Source: Streptomyces sp. NK15101
GTDB taxonomy: Bacteria > Actinomycetota > Actinomycetes > Streptomycetales > Streptomycetaceae
Direction: 5' to 3'
Length of the DNA: 64,000 nucleotides
NCBI RefSeq assembly: GCF_020400725.1
Contig: NZ_JAINVG010000007.1
Span: 1 to 64,000 of the forward strand
A program made the position numbers and the translations under genes. Positions 26,881 through 39,589 of the stretch are shown in pieces (within the stretch, counting starts at the first letter, position 1; every line of letters begins with the position of its first letter). The notes under the pieces were generated by a model. It saw nothing but the letters and a program-made list of their open reading frames with translations. It searched no databases and was not told where the DNA came from.

Positions 26881-27084
26881 TCCGCACCCCCGTGAAAACG
26901 CCGTCGTCCTGCTCCCGCCGGCCACGCGCGCGTGGCCGGCGGCGTCAGCATGGCACAGCGACCGGCCCCTCGGCAGCGTGCTCGCGAAGCCCGCCCGGGG
27001 CCCTTCCGGGGCCCTTCCGCACGCCGGTCCGTGAGGCGCCTCCCGCCCGGGGAGGCGTTCCTACGGGTCGGTAGAGTGGGCCCG

Positions 27085-27200
27085 TCGTCATCATGCCCGT
27101 ACGGGGGGAAGCCGGTGGAAATCCGGCACCGGCCCTTCCCCAGGCGGTGAGCCGCTCAGGGAGAGCGGCGAGCCGGAATGCCCCGCCCGGGACGTGACCG
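27085..27200 (+). promoter_or_regulatory. Cobalamin (B12) riboswitch
   Basis: The leader contains the hallmark GGGAAGCCGGTGGAAATCCG (27107-27126), the conserved core of cobalamin aptamers. A GC-rich arm follows, and then GAGCCGGAATGCCCCGCC near 27169-27186, which resembles the B12 box AGCCAGGAGACCTGCC. The central CCGCAACTG element is divergent. It ends about 80 bp before the first gene, leaving room for an expression platform. The boundaries are approximate. High cobalamin would shut the downstream transport operon off. Confidence 0.85.
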
Positions 27201-27278
27201 CCGGCACCGTCGAGGAATACGGAGCCGGAGCCTGGTGCCCCCGAGGCGTGCCGGTGCCCGGCCCCAGGAGAGGGCCCC

Positions 27279-28523
27279 ATGAACACCGTCCGCCGCGGCG
27301 CCGCCGCGCTCGCCGCCGCAGCCGTGCTCGGCACCGGAGCAGCCGGAGCGGCCTCCGCCGCGCCCTCGCCGTCGCCCTCCGCGGGCACGCTCCCGTCCGG
27401 CCTGTACGGCACGAAGGACCCGACGTACGACGGTGTCTGGCGGCAGTCGCTCGCCTTCCTCGCCCAGCGCGGCACCGGCTACCAGCCCGCCGACCCGGCC
27501 GTGGACTGGCTGCTGGGCCAGCAGTGCGCCGACGGCTCGTTCGCCTCGTACCGCGCGGACGTGTCGAAGCCCTGCGACGCGAAGACGATGCGGGACACCA
27601 ACGCCACCGCCGTCGCCGTCCAGGCGCTCCGCGCCGTGCGCCGCCAGGCCGCCGCCCCGGAGGCGATCGACAAGGCCGTCAAGGCCGGCTCCGACTGGCT
27701 GCGGAGCGTGCAGAACAAGGACGGCGGCTGGGGCTACGGCGCCGGCGGCGCGAGCGACGCCAACTCCACCTCGGTCGTCGTCGGCGCGCTCGCCGCGATC
27801 GGCGTGCGGCCCGGTTCGTTCACCTCCGCCGAGGGCCGCACCCCCTACGACGCGCTCCTCGCCTTCGCCCTGCCCTGCTCGGACGAGGACGGCGCCGGGG
27901 CCTTCGCGTACCAGCCGGACAAGACCGGCAAGCTCCTCGCCAACGCCGACGCCACCGCGGCCGCCACCCTCGCCGGGCTCGGCAAGAGCGTCGTGGCCAC
28001 CAAGGCCTCCCCCGAGCAGCCGCCGACCTGCACCGACCTGTCGAAGCCGACCGTCGAGCGGGCCGCGCTGAACGGCGCCTCCTACCTGTCGAAGGCCCTC
28101 GCGAAGACCGGGCACCTCACCCTGCCGCCGATGCCGGGCGCCACCGACACCGCCGAGCAGCCCGACATCGGCAACACCGCCGACGCCGTCGTCGCACTCG
28201 CCGCCGCCGGCGCCGCCAAGGAGGCCGAACCGGCCCTGACGTGGCTGGAGAAGAACTCCGCGGCCTGGGCGAAGGAGGGCGGGCCGGCGGCCTACGCGCA
28301 GCTGATCCTGGCGGCCCGCGCCACGGACACCGACCCGCGCGAGTTCGGCACGGCGGACCTGGTCGAGCAGCTCAACGCCACCGGCCCCGCGCCCAAGACG
28401 CCGGACACCTCCGCCTCCTCCACCAGCGACGACGAGGCCGGCTTCGACGTCTGGTGGATCATCGGCATCGGCACGCTCGTCGGCGTCGGCGTCGGCTTCC
28501 TCGTGAGCGGCCGCAAGAAGTGA
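27279..28523 (+). CDS. Surface-anchored alpha/alpha-toroid protein of the B12 operon (prenyltransferase/squalene-oxidase repeat)
   Basis: The 414-residue protein has a signal peptide (AAALAAAAVLGTGAAGAASA) and a helical toroid of at least four repeat units. The repeats carry the DG-W/F signature of this fold (QQCADGSFASY, NKDGGWGYGAGGASDANST). A Thr/Ser-rich linker leads to a C-terminal membrane helix VWWIIGIGTLVGVGVGFLVSG and RKK, so the domain should be tethered outside the membrane. Cys pairs could form disulfides. It is the first gene after the cobalamin riboswitch and overlaps the next gene by four bases. Animal intrinsic factor and transcobalamin bind B12 with the same alpha6/alpha6 toroid, so B12 capture is a strong hypothesis; isoprenoid chemistry is unlikely outside the cell. 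Confidence 0.8.
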   Translation: MNTVRRGAAALAAAAVLGTGAAGAASAAPSPSPSAGTLPSGLYGTKDPTYDGVWRQSLAFLAQRGTGYQPADPAVDWLLGQQCADGSFASYRADVSKPCDAKTMRDTNATAVAVQALRAVRRQAAAPEAIDKAVKAGSDWLRSVQNKDGGWGYGAGGASDANSTSVVVGALAAIGVRPGSFTSAEGRTPYDALLAFALPCSDEDGAGAFAYQPDKTGKLLANADATAAATLAGLGKSVVATKASPEQPPTCTDLSKPTVERAALNGASYLSKALAKTGHLTLPPMPGATDTAEQPDIGNTADAVVALAAAGAAKEAEPALTWLEKNSAAWAKEGGPAAYAQLILAARATDTDPREFGTADLVEQLNATGPAPKTPDTSASSTSDDEAGFDVWWIIGIGTLVGVGVGFLVSGRKK

Positions 28524-29182
28524 CCGCCGGGACGAAGGTCGCGGGCGCCGCGGCCGGGGCGCTCCTCACCCTGACCGCGGTCGCGGCGGCCCCGGCGCAG
28601 GCGGCCGGCTACCGCTACTGGTCGTTCTGGGAGAGCGACGGCGGGAAGCCGTGGACGTACGCCACGCAGGGCCCGGCGACCGCCCGGCCCTCCGACGGCG
28701 ACGCCCTCGGCTTCCGCTTCGCGATCAGCAACGGCACGGACGACACCTCCCTGCCCTCCGCCGCCCCCGACTTCCCGGGGATATGCGGGGGCGTGGAGAA
28801 GAAGGACGGCACCAAGCGGATCGCCGTCGTCATCGACTTCGGCGGCCCCCTGGACGCGCCGCCCGGGGAGACCCCGCCGAAGAAGCCGATCGAGGTCGGC
28901 TGTGCGGAGGTCGGCGAGGACGCGACGGGCGCGGAGGCGCTGGCCGCGGTGGCGAAGCCGCTGCGGTACGACGGCTCGGCCATGCTGTGCGGGATCGCGG
29001 GCTACCCGGCGCACGGCTGCGGCGAGCAGGTCGCGGAGAGGACCACGGCGTCCGCGACGTCCACCGCTCCGGCGGCTTCGGCGGGATCGGGCGGCGGCCC
29101 GTCCTTCGGCGTGCTGGCCGGCGGGGCGGCCGTCCTGGCCCTCGGCGGGGCGGCGATCTGGAAGGCCCGCCGGCGCGCATGA
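28520..29182 (+). CDS. SCO2322-family surface protein of the B12 operon
   Basis: The 220-residue protein has a signal peptide (AAGALLTLTAVAAAPAQAAG). A compact beta-rich domain opens with YRYWSFWESDGGKPWTYATQGP. Three or four Cys lie in FPGICGG, EVGCAEVG and MLCGIAGYPAHGCGEQ. A Thr/Ser/Ala linker and a C-terminal anchor FGVLAGGAAVLALGGAAIW-KARRRA complete it. The name SCO2322 family reflects conservation with the S. coelicolor locus, where it also neighbours ECF genes. GTG 28520 overlaps the upstream stop (GTGA). By analogy with the C-terminal beta domain of intrinsic factor, it could close over a cobalamin held by the toroid protein; no direct motif proves this. Confidence 0.8.
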   Translation: MTAGTKVAGAAAGALLTLTAVAAAPAQAAGYRYWSFWESDGGKPWTYATQGPATARPSDGDALGFRFAISNGTDDTSLPSAAPDFPGICGGVEKKDGTKRIAVVIDFGGPLDAPPGETPPKKPIEVGCAEVGEDATGAEALAAVAKPLRYDGSAMLCGIAGYPAHGCGEQVAERTTASATSTAPAASAGSGGGPSFGVLAGGAAVLALGGAAIWKARRRA

Positions 29183-30396
29183 GTGCGGCCCGTAACGTCC
29201 CCCGCGTCCCCCGGGGGTCCACGGCCTCCGTGCGCAGGGCCCCCGTGCGCACCGTCCCCGTGTCCGCGGCCCCCGTGCGCGAGGCCCTCATGCGCAGGGC
29301 CCCCGTGCTCACGGCCCCCGAGGCGAGCCGGGCCAACGCCCTGCACGCGGGCGCGTGGTGGCTGTGGGCGCTCGGCCTGGCCGTCGCCGCCTCCCGGACC
29401 ACGAACCCGCTGCTGCTCGGGCTGCTCGTCGGGGTGGCCGGTTACGTGGTGGCGGCCCGGCGCACGGACGCGCCCTGGGCCCGCTCGTACGGCGCGTTCG
29501 TGAAGCTCGGCCTGTTCGTCGTGGCCCTGCGGGTGGTGTTCTCCCTGCTGCTCGGTTCGCCCGTCCCCGGCACGCACGCGCTGTTCACGCTGCCCGAGGT
29601 GCCGCTGCCCGACTGGGCCCAGGGGGTGAGGATCGGGGGCCGGGTGACGGCCGAGCAGCTGCTCTTCACGCTGTACGACGGCGCCAAGCTGGCGACCCTG
29701 CTGATCTGCGTGGGAGCCGCGAACGCCCTCGCCGACCCGGCGCGGCTGCTGAAGTCGCTGCCGGGGGCGCTGTACGAGGCCGGGGTCGCCGTCGTCGTGG
29801 CGATGACCTTCGCGCCGAACATGGTCGCCGACGTGGCCCGGCTCCGGACCGCCCGCCGGCTGCGGGGCAGGCCCACGGGCGGGGTGCGGGCGGTGCTCCA
29901 GATCGGCCTGCCGGTCCTGGAGGGAGCGCTCGAACGGTCGATCGCGGTCGCCGCGTCGATGGACGCGCGCGGGTACGGGCGGACGGCGCAGGTCCCGGAG
30001 GCGGTACGGCGCACCACGAACGTCCTGGTCCTGGGCGGGCTCCTCGGCGTGTGCGCCGGCTCGTACGGGCTGCTCGCGGCGGAGGGCGCGGGGTACGGAC
30101 TGCCGCTGCTCGGCGCCGGGCTCCTCGCCGCGACGGCCGGGCTCCGGCTCGGCGGCCGCCGGACCGTCCGTACGCGCTACCGGCCCGACCGCTGGAGCGC
30201 GCGGGCCTGGCTGGTGGCGGGCTCCGGGGTGGCGGTCGCGGTCCTGATGATCCGGGCGAACGCGTACGCCCCCGAGGCGCTGCATCCCGGGGTCGTCCCC
30301 CTGGAGGCGCCGGAGCTGCCGCTGTGGCCGGCGGTGTCGGTCCTGGTGGGCCTGGTGCCGGCGTGGGCGGCCCCCGTACCCAAGGAGAACGTGTGA
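29179..30396 (+). CDS. ECF transporter T component (EcfT/CbiQ family)
   Basis: The 405-residue membrane protein couples the ATPases to the substrate-binding S component. Hydrophobic helices are WWLWALGLAVAAS, LLLGLLVGVAGYVVA, FVKLGLFVVALRVVFSLLLG and LLICVGAANALA. The EcfT coupling motif is present as AASMDARGYGR (Ala-Arg-Gly). A long Arg/Val/Pro-rich leader precedes the first helix and is unusual; a downstream ATG (MRRAPVL or later) could be the functional start. ATG 29179 overlaps the previous stop (ATGA). Two extra C-terminal helices extend it beyond the usual CbiQ length. It belongs to the cobalamin-controlled operon. Confidence 0.9.
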   Translation: MSAARNVPRVPRGSTASVRRAPVRTVPVSAAPVREALMRRAPVLTAPEASRANALHAGAWWLWALGLAVAASRTTNPLLLGLLVGVAGYVVAARRTDAPWARSYGAFVKLGLFVVALRVVFSLLLGSPVPGTHALFTLPEVPLPDWAQGVRIGGRVTAEQLLFTLYDGAKLATLLICVGAANALADPARLLKSLPGALYEAGVAVVVAMTFAPNMVADVARLRTARRLRGRPTGGVRAVLQIGLPVLEGALERSIAVAASMDARGYGRTAQVPEAVRRTTNVLVLGGLLGVCAGSYGLLAAEGAGYGLPLLGAGLLAATAGLRLGGRRTVRTRYRPDRWSARAWLVAGSGVAVAVLMIRANAYAPEALHPGVVPLEAPELPLWPAVSVLVGLVPAWAAPVPKENV

Positions 30397-32093
30397 TCCA
30401 CTTCGAGAACGTCTCGGTGCGCTACGAAGGGGACGCCGAGCCGACCCTGCGGAACGTGGACCTCACCGTCCCCGAGGGCGAGCTCGTGCTCCTGGTCGGC
30501 CCGTCCGGCGTGGGCAAGTCGACCCTCCTGGGCGCGGTCTCGGGCCTGGTCCCGCACTTCACGGGCGGCACCCTGACCGGGCGGGTGACGGTCGACGGCC
30601 GCGACACCCGCACGCATCCGCCGCGGGAGCTCGCGGATCTGGTGGGCACGGTGGGGCAGGACCCGTCCGCGCACTTCGTGACCGACACGGTCGAGGACGA
30701 GCTCGCGTACGGCATGGAGTCGCTCGGGCTCGCGCCCGGCGTCATGCGGCGCCGGGTGGAGGAGACCCTCGACCTCCTGGGCCTCGCCGAACTCCGGGAC
30801 CGCCCGATCGCCACGCTCTCCGGGGGCCAGCGCCAGCGGGTCGCGATCGGCTCGGTCCTGACCCCGCACCCGAAGGTCCTCGTCCTCGACGAACCCACCT
30901 CCGCGCTCGACCCCTCGGCGGCGGAGGACGTCCTCGCGGTGCTCCAGCGCCTGGTCCACGACCTGGGCACGACGGTCCTCCTCGCCGAGCACCGCCTGGA
31001 ACGGGTCGTCCAGTACGCGGACCAGGTCCTCCTGCTGCCGGAGGCGGTCATGGGTCCGCCGGCGGAGATCATGGCGGTCTCGCCGGTGCATCCCCCGGTG
31101 GTGGCGCTCGGGCGGGTGGCGGGGTGGGATCCGTTGCCGCTCACGGTGCGGGACGCGAGACGGCGGGCGGGGGAGCTGAAGGCGAGGCTGGAGGGACGGG
31201 ACCCCGCGGGGCTTCTCCCCCGTCCCGCCGCGCCGCGAAGCCGGGACTCCCGGGACGGAGCCCCCGGTTTCGGGAAGGGGCGGCGTGGGGGGATCACCCT
31301 CTTCAAGCGGCGCCGTGCCCGGCCGGCACCCGCACCCGCCACGGCCCCCCTGCTCCTCACCGAAGGCCTCGCCGTCCGCCGCGCCCGCGTAGAGGCTCTC
31401 CGCCGCGTCGACCTCCGGGTCGCCCCCGGCGAGACCATCGCGCTCATGGGCCGCAACGGCGCCGGAAAGTCCACCCTGCTCTCCACCCTCGTGGGCATGA
31501 TCGAGCCGACGAGCGGCACCGTCCGGGTCGCCGGGCGCGCCCCGCACACCACCGACCCCCGCGACCTGATCCGCCAGGTCGGCCTGGTCCCGCAGGAGCC
31601 GCGGGACCTGCTGTACGCGGACACCGTCGCCGCCGAGTGCGCGGCGGCCGACGCGGACGCGGGCGCGGCGCCCGGGACCTGCCGGGCCCTGGTGGAGGAG
31701 CTGCTGCCGGGGGTGGCGGACGACACGCACCCGCGCGACCTGTCCGAGGGCCAGCGGCTCGCGCTCGCGCTGGCCGTGGTCCTGACCGGCCGGCCGCCGC
31801 TGCTCCTGCTCGACGAGCCGACGCGCGGTCTGGACTACGCGGCCAAGGCGCGTCTGGTGGCCCGTCTGCGGACGCTCGCGGTGGAGGGGCACGCGATCGT
31901 GCTGGCCACGCACGACGTGGAGCTGGCGGCGGAGCTGGCGCACCGGGTGGTGATCGTCGCGGACGGCGAGGTGGTCGCGGACGGCCCGACGGCCGAGGTC
32001 GTGGTGTCCTCGCCGGCCTTCTCCCCGCAGGTGGCGAAGATCCTGGCGCCGCGGCCGTGGCTCACGGTCGAGCAGGTGGAGGCGGCGCTGTGA
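30393..32093 (+). CDS. ECF transporter ATPase, two ABC domains fused
   Basis: The 566-residue protein contains both energising ATPases of an ECF transporter. Domain 1 has Walker A GPSGVGKST near residue 36, signature LSGGQRQRVAIG, Walker B VLVLDEPTSALDPS and the switch His in LLAEHRLERV. Domain 2 starts near residue 315 with Walker A GRNGAGKST, an altered signature LSEGQRLALALA, Walker B LLLLDEPTRGLDY and ATHDVELA. The linker between them is basic (FKRRRARPAPAPA). GTG 30393 overlaps the T-component stop. Fusion fixes the 1:1 ratio of the two ATPases. Confidence 0.95.
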   Translation: MIHFENVSVRYEGDAEPTLRNVDLTVPEGELVLLVGPSGVGKSTLLGAVSGLVPHFTGGTLTGRVTVDGRDTRTHPPRELADLVGTVGQDPSAHFVTDTVEDELAYGMESLGLAPGVMRRRVEETLDLLGLAELRDRPIATLSGGQRQRVAIGSVLTPHPKVLVLDEPTSALDPSAAEDVLAVLQRLVHDLGTTVLLAEHRLERVVQYADQVLLLPEAVMGPPAEIMAVSPVHPPVVALGRVAGWDPLPLTVRDARRRAGELKARLEGRDPAGLLPRPAAPRSRDSRDGAPGFGKGRRGGITLFKRRRARPAPAPATAPLLLTEGLAVRRARVEALRRVDLRVAPGETIALMGRNGAGKSTLLSTLVGMIEPTSGTVRVAGRAPHTTDPRDLIRQVGLVPQEPRDLLYADTVAAECAAADADAGAAPGTCRALVEELLPGVADDTHPRDLSEGQRLALALAVVLTGRPPLLLLDEPTRGLDYAAKARLVARLRTLAVEGHAIVLATHDVELAAELAHRVVIVADGEVVADGPTAEVVVSSPAFSPQVAKILAPRPWLTVEQVEAAL

Positions 32094-32956
32094 GGACGGC
32101 CCGCCCGGTCCGCCTGGGTCCCCGCTCGGTCGCGGCGCTGGTCCTCGTCTCCCTCGTCGGGGTCCTGGCGTTCTGCTGGCCGCTCTTCGCGGAGGCCGGC
32201 TCCGCCGTGACCTCGCACGCCGGGGACGCGCCGTGGCTGTTCGCGGCGCTGCTGCCGCTGCTGGTCGCGGTGGTGGTGGCGACGATCGCGGACCGCGGGA
32301 TGGACGCGAAGGCGGTGGCGATGCTGGGCGTGCTGGCCGCCGTGGGCGCGGCCCTGCGTCCCCTGGGGGCGGGGACGGCCGGCCTGGAGCCGATGTTCTT
32401 CCTGATGGTGCTGAGCGGCCGGGTCCTCGGTCCGGGCTTCGGCTTCGTCCTGGGGGCGGTGACGATGTTCGCGTCGGCGCTGCTCACGGGCGGGGTGGGC
32501 CCGTGGATGCCGTTCCAGATGCTGTCGATGGGCTGGTTCACGATGGGCGCGGGGCTGCTGCCGGGCCCGGACGGGCTGCGGGGCCGGGCCGAGCTGCTGA
32601 TGCTGTCCGCGTACGGGTTCGTGGCGGCGTTCGCGTACGGCACGGTCATGAACCTGCAGGGCTGGGTCCTGCTCCAGGGCCTGAGCAGCGGGATCTCCTT
32701 CGAGCCGGGCGCGCCGCTCCACGAGAACCTGGTCCGTTTCCTCGCCTACGTCCTCGCCACCTCCCTGGGCTGGGACCTCGGCCGGGCAGCCCTCACCGTC
32801 GTCCTGACCCTCACGGTCGGCGGCGCGCTCCTGAAGGCGCTGCGGCGGGCCACGCGGCGGGCGAACTTCGAGGCCCAGGTCACATTCGAGGGGGCGGAAG
32901 CGCCCTCTCCGGGTGAGGCGCCCCACAGGACCTACGTCACGTACGAGCCGGAATAG
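32090..32956 (+). CDS. ECF transporter S component, probable cobalamin-specific
   Basis: The 288-residue protein has about six to seven hydrophobic helices (VAALVLVSLVGVLAFCWPLF, LFAALLPLLVAVVVATIA, VAMLGVLAAVGAALRPLG, FFLMVLSGRVLGPGFGFVLGAVTMFASALLTGGVGPWMPFQMLSMGWFTMGAGLLP). The segment with GPGFGF, GVGPWMPFQM and GWFTMGAG matches the ECF S-component core (DUF6580/CbrT-like). GTG 32090 overlaps the ATPase stop by four bases, completing a chain of five coupled genes. Substrate specificity is inferred from the B12 riboswitch; other corrinoids are possible. Confidence 0.85.
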   Translation: MRTARPVRLGPRSVAALVLVSLVGVLAFCWPLFAEAGSAVTSHAGDAPWLFAALLPLLVAVVVATIADRGMDAKAVAMLGVLAAVGAALRPLGAGTAGLEPMFFLMVLSGRVLGPGFGFVLGAVTMFASALLTGGVGPWMPFQMLSMGWFTMGAGLLPGPDGLRGRAELLMLSAYGFVAAFAYGTVMNLQGWVLLQGLSSGISFEPGAPLHENLVRFLAYVLATSLGWDLGRAALTVVLTLTVGGALLKALRRATRRANFEAQVTFEGAEAPSPGEAPHRTYVTYEPE

Positions 32957-33241
32957 TAGACCGACAGACCTGCCCCGATCAGCCCACATGCGGTCATGAC
33001 CTGCGGAAACGTCACACACCGGCCCTCCCTCCGAAGTCCCCCGGGTCCGAACCTTCCTCGTACAGGGGGTCGTTGCACCGGGGTTCCGGCCCTGCTTCTC
33101 TGGTGGACGTCGCCAGGCAGCCGGTGCTCGTCGGAGCGCCTCAGCCGGCCGGTTCCCTCCGGTTCCCGGACCCCCGGGCTCTGGTTCCGGCTTGCCGAAA
33201 ACGCCTGGCGCGGCCCTTGTTCCCGACGTTAGGTCGATACC
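32957..33241 (+). other. Non-coding leader region before the transglycosylase gene
   Basis: These 285 bp hold no supported gene. The sequence has several short C-rich inverted segments and could form a structured leader. I compared it by eye with the c-di-AMP (ydaO) riboswitch that precedes some Streptomyces cell-wall hydrolase genes; its conserved GGGGUGAAUCC and CCGAACCCGUCAGC blocks are absent. Confidence 0.5.
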
Positions 33242-33643
33242 TTGATCCGCTCGCTCACCACTCGTGTCTCCGCCCGCAACAAGAAGATCGCCGCTTCCGC
33301 AGCCGTGCTGCTGGGTGCGTCGGGTGCGGTGCTGGGCACGACGGGCTCGGCTTCGGCCGCCAGCCCGCAGGAGCTCGCCCGCGAGATCGTCCCCGCCTCG
33401 CAGTACGCGTCGTTCAGCAAGATCGTCGAGCACGAGTCGCACTGGAACCACACCGCGACCAACGCGTCCAGCGGCGCCTACGGTCTGGTCCAGGCCCTGC
33501 CGGCCTCGAAGATGGCCTCGGCCGGTGCCGACTGGAAGACGAACCCGGCCACCCAGATCAAGTGGGGCCTGAACTACATGAACGAGCGCTACGGCTCCCC
33601 GAACGCCGCCTGGGCGTTCTGGCAGGCCAACGGCTGGTACTGA
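33242..33643 (+). CDS. Small secreted SLT-type lytic transglycosylase-like protein
   Basis: The 133-residue protein has a basic N-terminus and signal peptide (KKIAASAAVLLGASGAVLGTTGSASAA). A short lysozyme-like domain contains FSKIVEHESHWNHTATNASSGAYGLVQALP, the SLT pattern with the catalytic Glu in the ESHWN block, plus TQIKWGLNYMNERYGSPNAAWAFWQANGWY. It would cut peptidoglycan glycan strands. The start is TTG 33242, preceded only by a weak TAGG site; GTG 33266 is an alternative. The 33-bp hairpin at 33666 terminates it. Confidence 0.85.
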   Translation: MIRSLTTRVSARNKKIAASAAVLLGASGAVLGTTGSASAASPQELAREIVPASQYASFSKIVEHESHWNHTATNASSGAYGLVQALPASKMASAGADWKTNPATQIKWGLNYMNERYGSPNAAWAFWQANGWY

Positions 33644-33665
33644 GCCGAACCCCTGACACGTCGCA

Positions 33666-33698
33666 AGGCCCCGCCCTCCTCCCGGAGGGGCGGGGCCT
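33666..33698 (+). terminator. Terminator hairpin after the transglycosylase gene
   Basis: A 13-14 bp GC stem with one bulged G (33667-33679 with 33684-33697) lies 23 bp after the stop codon. The following 200 bp up to the fadA5 stop hold no gene, only GC-rich low-complexity sequence. Confidence 0.75.
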
Positions 33699-33912
33699 GC
33701 GGCGTTCTCCGGCGTCCGTGACGCCTTCAGGCGCCGGGGAGCATCCGGACCTGGGGCCAGGGCCGTCCAGGACCGCCGGGCTCGGCCGTCGGGCCGTCCG
33801 GGCGTCCGGGCGGCGGAGTACCTGGCGGCGCTGGTCGCGGACGCCGGCGGGCGGGGCCTTCCGGACAAGACGCCCCCTCGGGACCGCCCGGCGGATCGGG
33901 GCCGGGCGGGCG

Positions 33913-37818
<3,906 letters not shown>

Positions 37819-37822
<4 letters not shown>

Positions 37823-38496
37823 CGAACCCTCAGGAAAACCGGTGGGCCGCGGTCGACCGGTACATCACCGAGACGATCGCCCCCGCCGACGAGGCGCTCA
37901 CGGCCGCGCTCGCCGACTCCACCGCGGCGGGCCTCCCGGAGATCGCCGTCGCCCCCAATCAGGGGAAGCTGCTCCACCTGCTCGCCGGGATGCAGGGCGC
38001 GCGGAACGTCCTGGAGATCGGCACCCTCGGCGGATACAGCACGATCTGGCTGGCCCGCGCACTGCCCGCCGACGGCCGGCTGATCACCCTGGAGTACGAC
38101 CCGGCCCACGCGGAAGTGGCCCGCGCCAACATCGCCCGCGCCGGCCTCGACAAGATCGTCGAGGTCCGGACGGGCGCGGCCCTGGACAGCCTGCCGCGGC
38201 TGGAGGCGGAGGGCGCGGGCCCCTTCGACCTCGTCTTCATCGACGCCGACAAGGTCAACAACGCGCACTACGTGGCCTGGGCGCTGAAGCTCTCCCGCCC
38301 GGGCACGGTGATCATCGTCGACAACGTGGTGCGGAACGGCAAGGTCGCCGACCCTCACCCGGACGACCCGGCCATCACGGGCACCCGCGAGATGTTCGAC
38401 CTGATCGCCGGCGAGCCCCGCCTCGACGCGACGGCCCTGCAGACGGTCGGCACGAAGGGCTACGACGGCCTGCTCCTGGCCCGCGTGGTGCGGTAG
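37819..38496 (+). CDS. O-methyltransferase, family 3 (catechol/caffeoyl-CoA type)
   Basis: The 225-residue enzyme transfers methyl from SAM to hydroxyls, usually of catechol-like substrates, with a divalent metal. It has NQGKLLHLLAGMQGARNVLEIGTLGGYSTIWLARALP (motif I), ITLEYDPAHAEVARANIARAG, LVFIDADKVNNAHYVAWALKL (metal-binding Asp) and VIIVDNVVRNGKVADP, the full signature of Methyltransf_3. ATG 37819 overlaps the DUF2330 stop. The coupling is probably operonic economy; no biochemical link to DUF2330 is known to me. Confidence 0.9.
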
Positions 38497-38499
38497 CGG

Positions 38500-38904
38500 T
38501 CACTTCCACTCGTAGAGCGTTCCGAAGACCTTCCCGCTCTCCTCGGTCTCGAACTCGAACAGTCCGGCGATCCCGTTGAGCCGGGTGAACTCGGCGGAGG
38601 CGGTCTCGTAGAAGAGGGCGCCCCGCCAGCTCACCCCGCCGGACTCGGTGAACCGCCCCACCCCGCTGCCGTGCCAGGTGATGGTGTCCCCGGCCCGGGT
38701 CATGCTGACGCCGTGGCCCTCGCCGAAGAGGGTGCCGTCGGGCCGCGTGACCGACTCGTACGTCCCCATGTCCTTGACTTCCACGCCGAGAAGCGTGCCC
38801 GTCGCCCTGAACGAGGTCTCCACGACGGCATGACCGCCGTCCGTGGACAGCACGCGCATCCCCGTCATCTCGCCCGTGATCGTTCCCAGCTCGTCGCCCA
38901 GCAT
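38500..38904 (-). CDS. Conserved hypothetical beta-barrel-like protein
   Basis: The 134-residue cytoplasmic protein alternates short hydrophobic strands and Gly turns (GTITGEMTGMRVLSTDGGHAVVETSF, GTYESVTRPDGTLFGEGHGVSMTRAGDTITWHGSGVGRF, GIAGLFEFETEESGKVFGTLYEW). The pattern suggests an eight-strand barrel reminiscent of small calycin or allene-oxide-cyclase-like domains, but no catalytic residues can be named. The ATG follows AGAGGAG. It is convergent with the O-methyltransferase gene, with 3 bp between the stops. Confidence 0.75.
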   Translation of the reverse strand: MLGDELGTITGEMTGMRVLSTDGGHAVVETSFRATGTLLGVEVKDMGTYESVTRPDGTLFGEGHGVSMTRAGDTITWHGSGVGRFTESGGVSWRGALFYETASAEFTRLNGIAGLFEFETEESGKVFGTLYEWK

Positions 38905-39232
38905 GGCGGGACTCCTCTCCGCATTCCCCCGGAACCAGGATGGATCCCCTCATTCCGGACTACGCCTGTGGCCTGGCAGCGTCAAGCGGGGCGCCGGACG
39001 GCCGGCGGGTCAGCTCTCGCCTGGTGGGCGCAGCACCGGCCGCGCGCCCGAAGTCGGTGTGCCTCCTGGGCCCGTGGCGGCCGTGACGGCGGTGGCGGCG
39101 GCGGCGGCGGTGGCGGCCGTGACGCGGAACGACGACGGCAGAACCCCGTTTCGACCGGCGGATGTAAGAGACTGCGGGTACGTGATCAAGGCTCGGGGCG
39201 TTGCCCTGCCTGTGTTTCCTGAGAGGTGTCGT
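38905..39232 (+). other. Intergenic region with GGC/GGT-rich simple repeat
   Basis: These 328 bp hold no supported gene. The middle (about 39066-39125) is a GTGGCGGCCGTGACGGCG-type simple repeat with two near copies of GTGGCGGCCGTGACG flanking a (GGC)n run. The last 60 bp probably carry the promoter of the MhuD-like gene. Confidence 0.5.
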
Positions 39233-39556
39233 GTGCCCAGTGTGGTAAAGATCAACGTCCTGACCGTGCCGGCCGAGCAGCGTGAGGTGCTGGAGCGGCG
39301 TTTCGCCTCCCGGGCCGGGGCAGTGGAGGGGTCCGACGGCTTCGAGTGGTTCGAGCTGCTGCGCCCGGTGGAGGGCACCGACCAGTACCTGGTGTACACC
39401 CGCTGGCGCAGCGAGGAGGACTTCCAGAACTGGATGAACGGTCCCATGAAGGCCGCCCACCAGGGCGGCGGCGAGGGCGGTGAGCGGCCGAAGCCCGCCG
39501 CCTCCGGCTCCACCCTGTGGTCCTTCGAGGTCGTCCAGCAGGCGTCGCCGAAGTAA
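39233..39556 (+). CDS. MhuD-like haem-degrading monooxygenase (ABM fold)
   Basis: The 107-residue protein has the antibiotic-biosynthesis-monooxygenase ferredoxin-like fold and aligns by eye with mycobacterial MhuD along its whole length. Shared parts are VVKINVLTVPAEQREVLERRFASRAGAVEGSDGFEWFELLRPV and NGPMKAAH. The catalytic set of the IsdG/MhuD group is present as Asn8, Trp67 and His76 (MhuD Asn7, Trp66, His75). It should cleave haem to release iron. GTG 39233 follows GAGAGG. No iron-regulated operator was seen and the gene appears monocistronic. Confidence 0.85.
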   Translation: MPSVVKINVLTVPAEQREVLERRFASRAGAVEGSDGFEWFELLRPVEGTDQYLVYTRWRSEEDFQNWMNGPMKAAHQGGGEGGERPKPAASGSTLWSFEVVQQASPK

Positions 39557-39589
39557 TTCGGCGGCGAGCTCCGTCATGCGGGTCGCACA

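Noticed and set aside
32957..33241. c-di-AMP (ydaO) riboswitch before the transglycosylase gene
   Set aside because: The position and gene type would fit, but the conserved sequence blocks of this riboswitch are missing.
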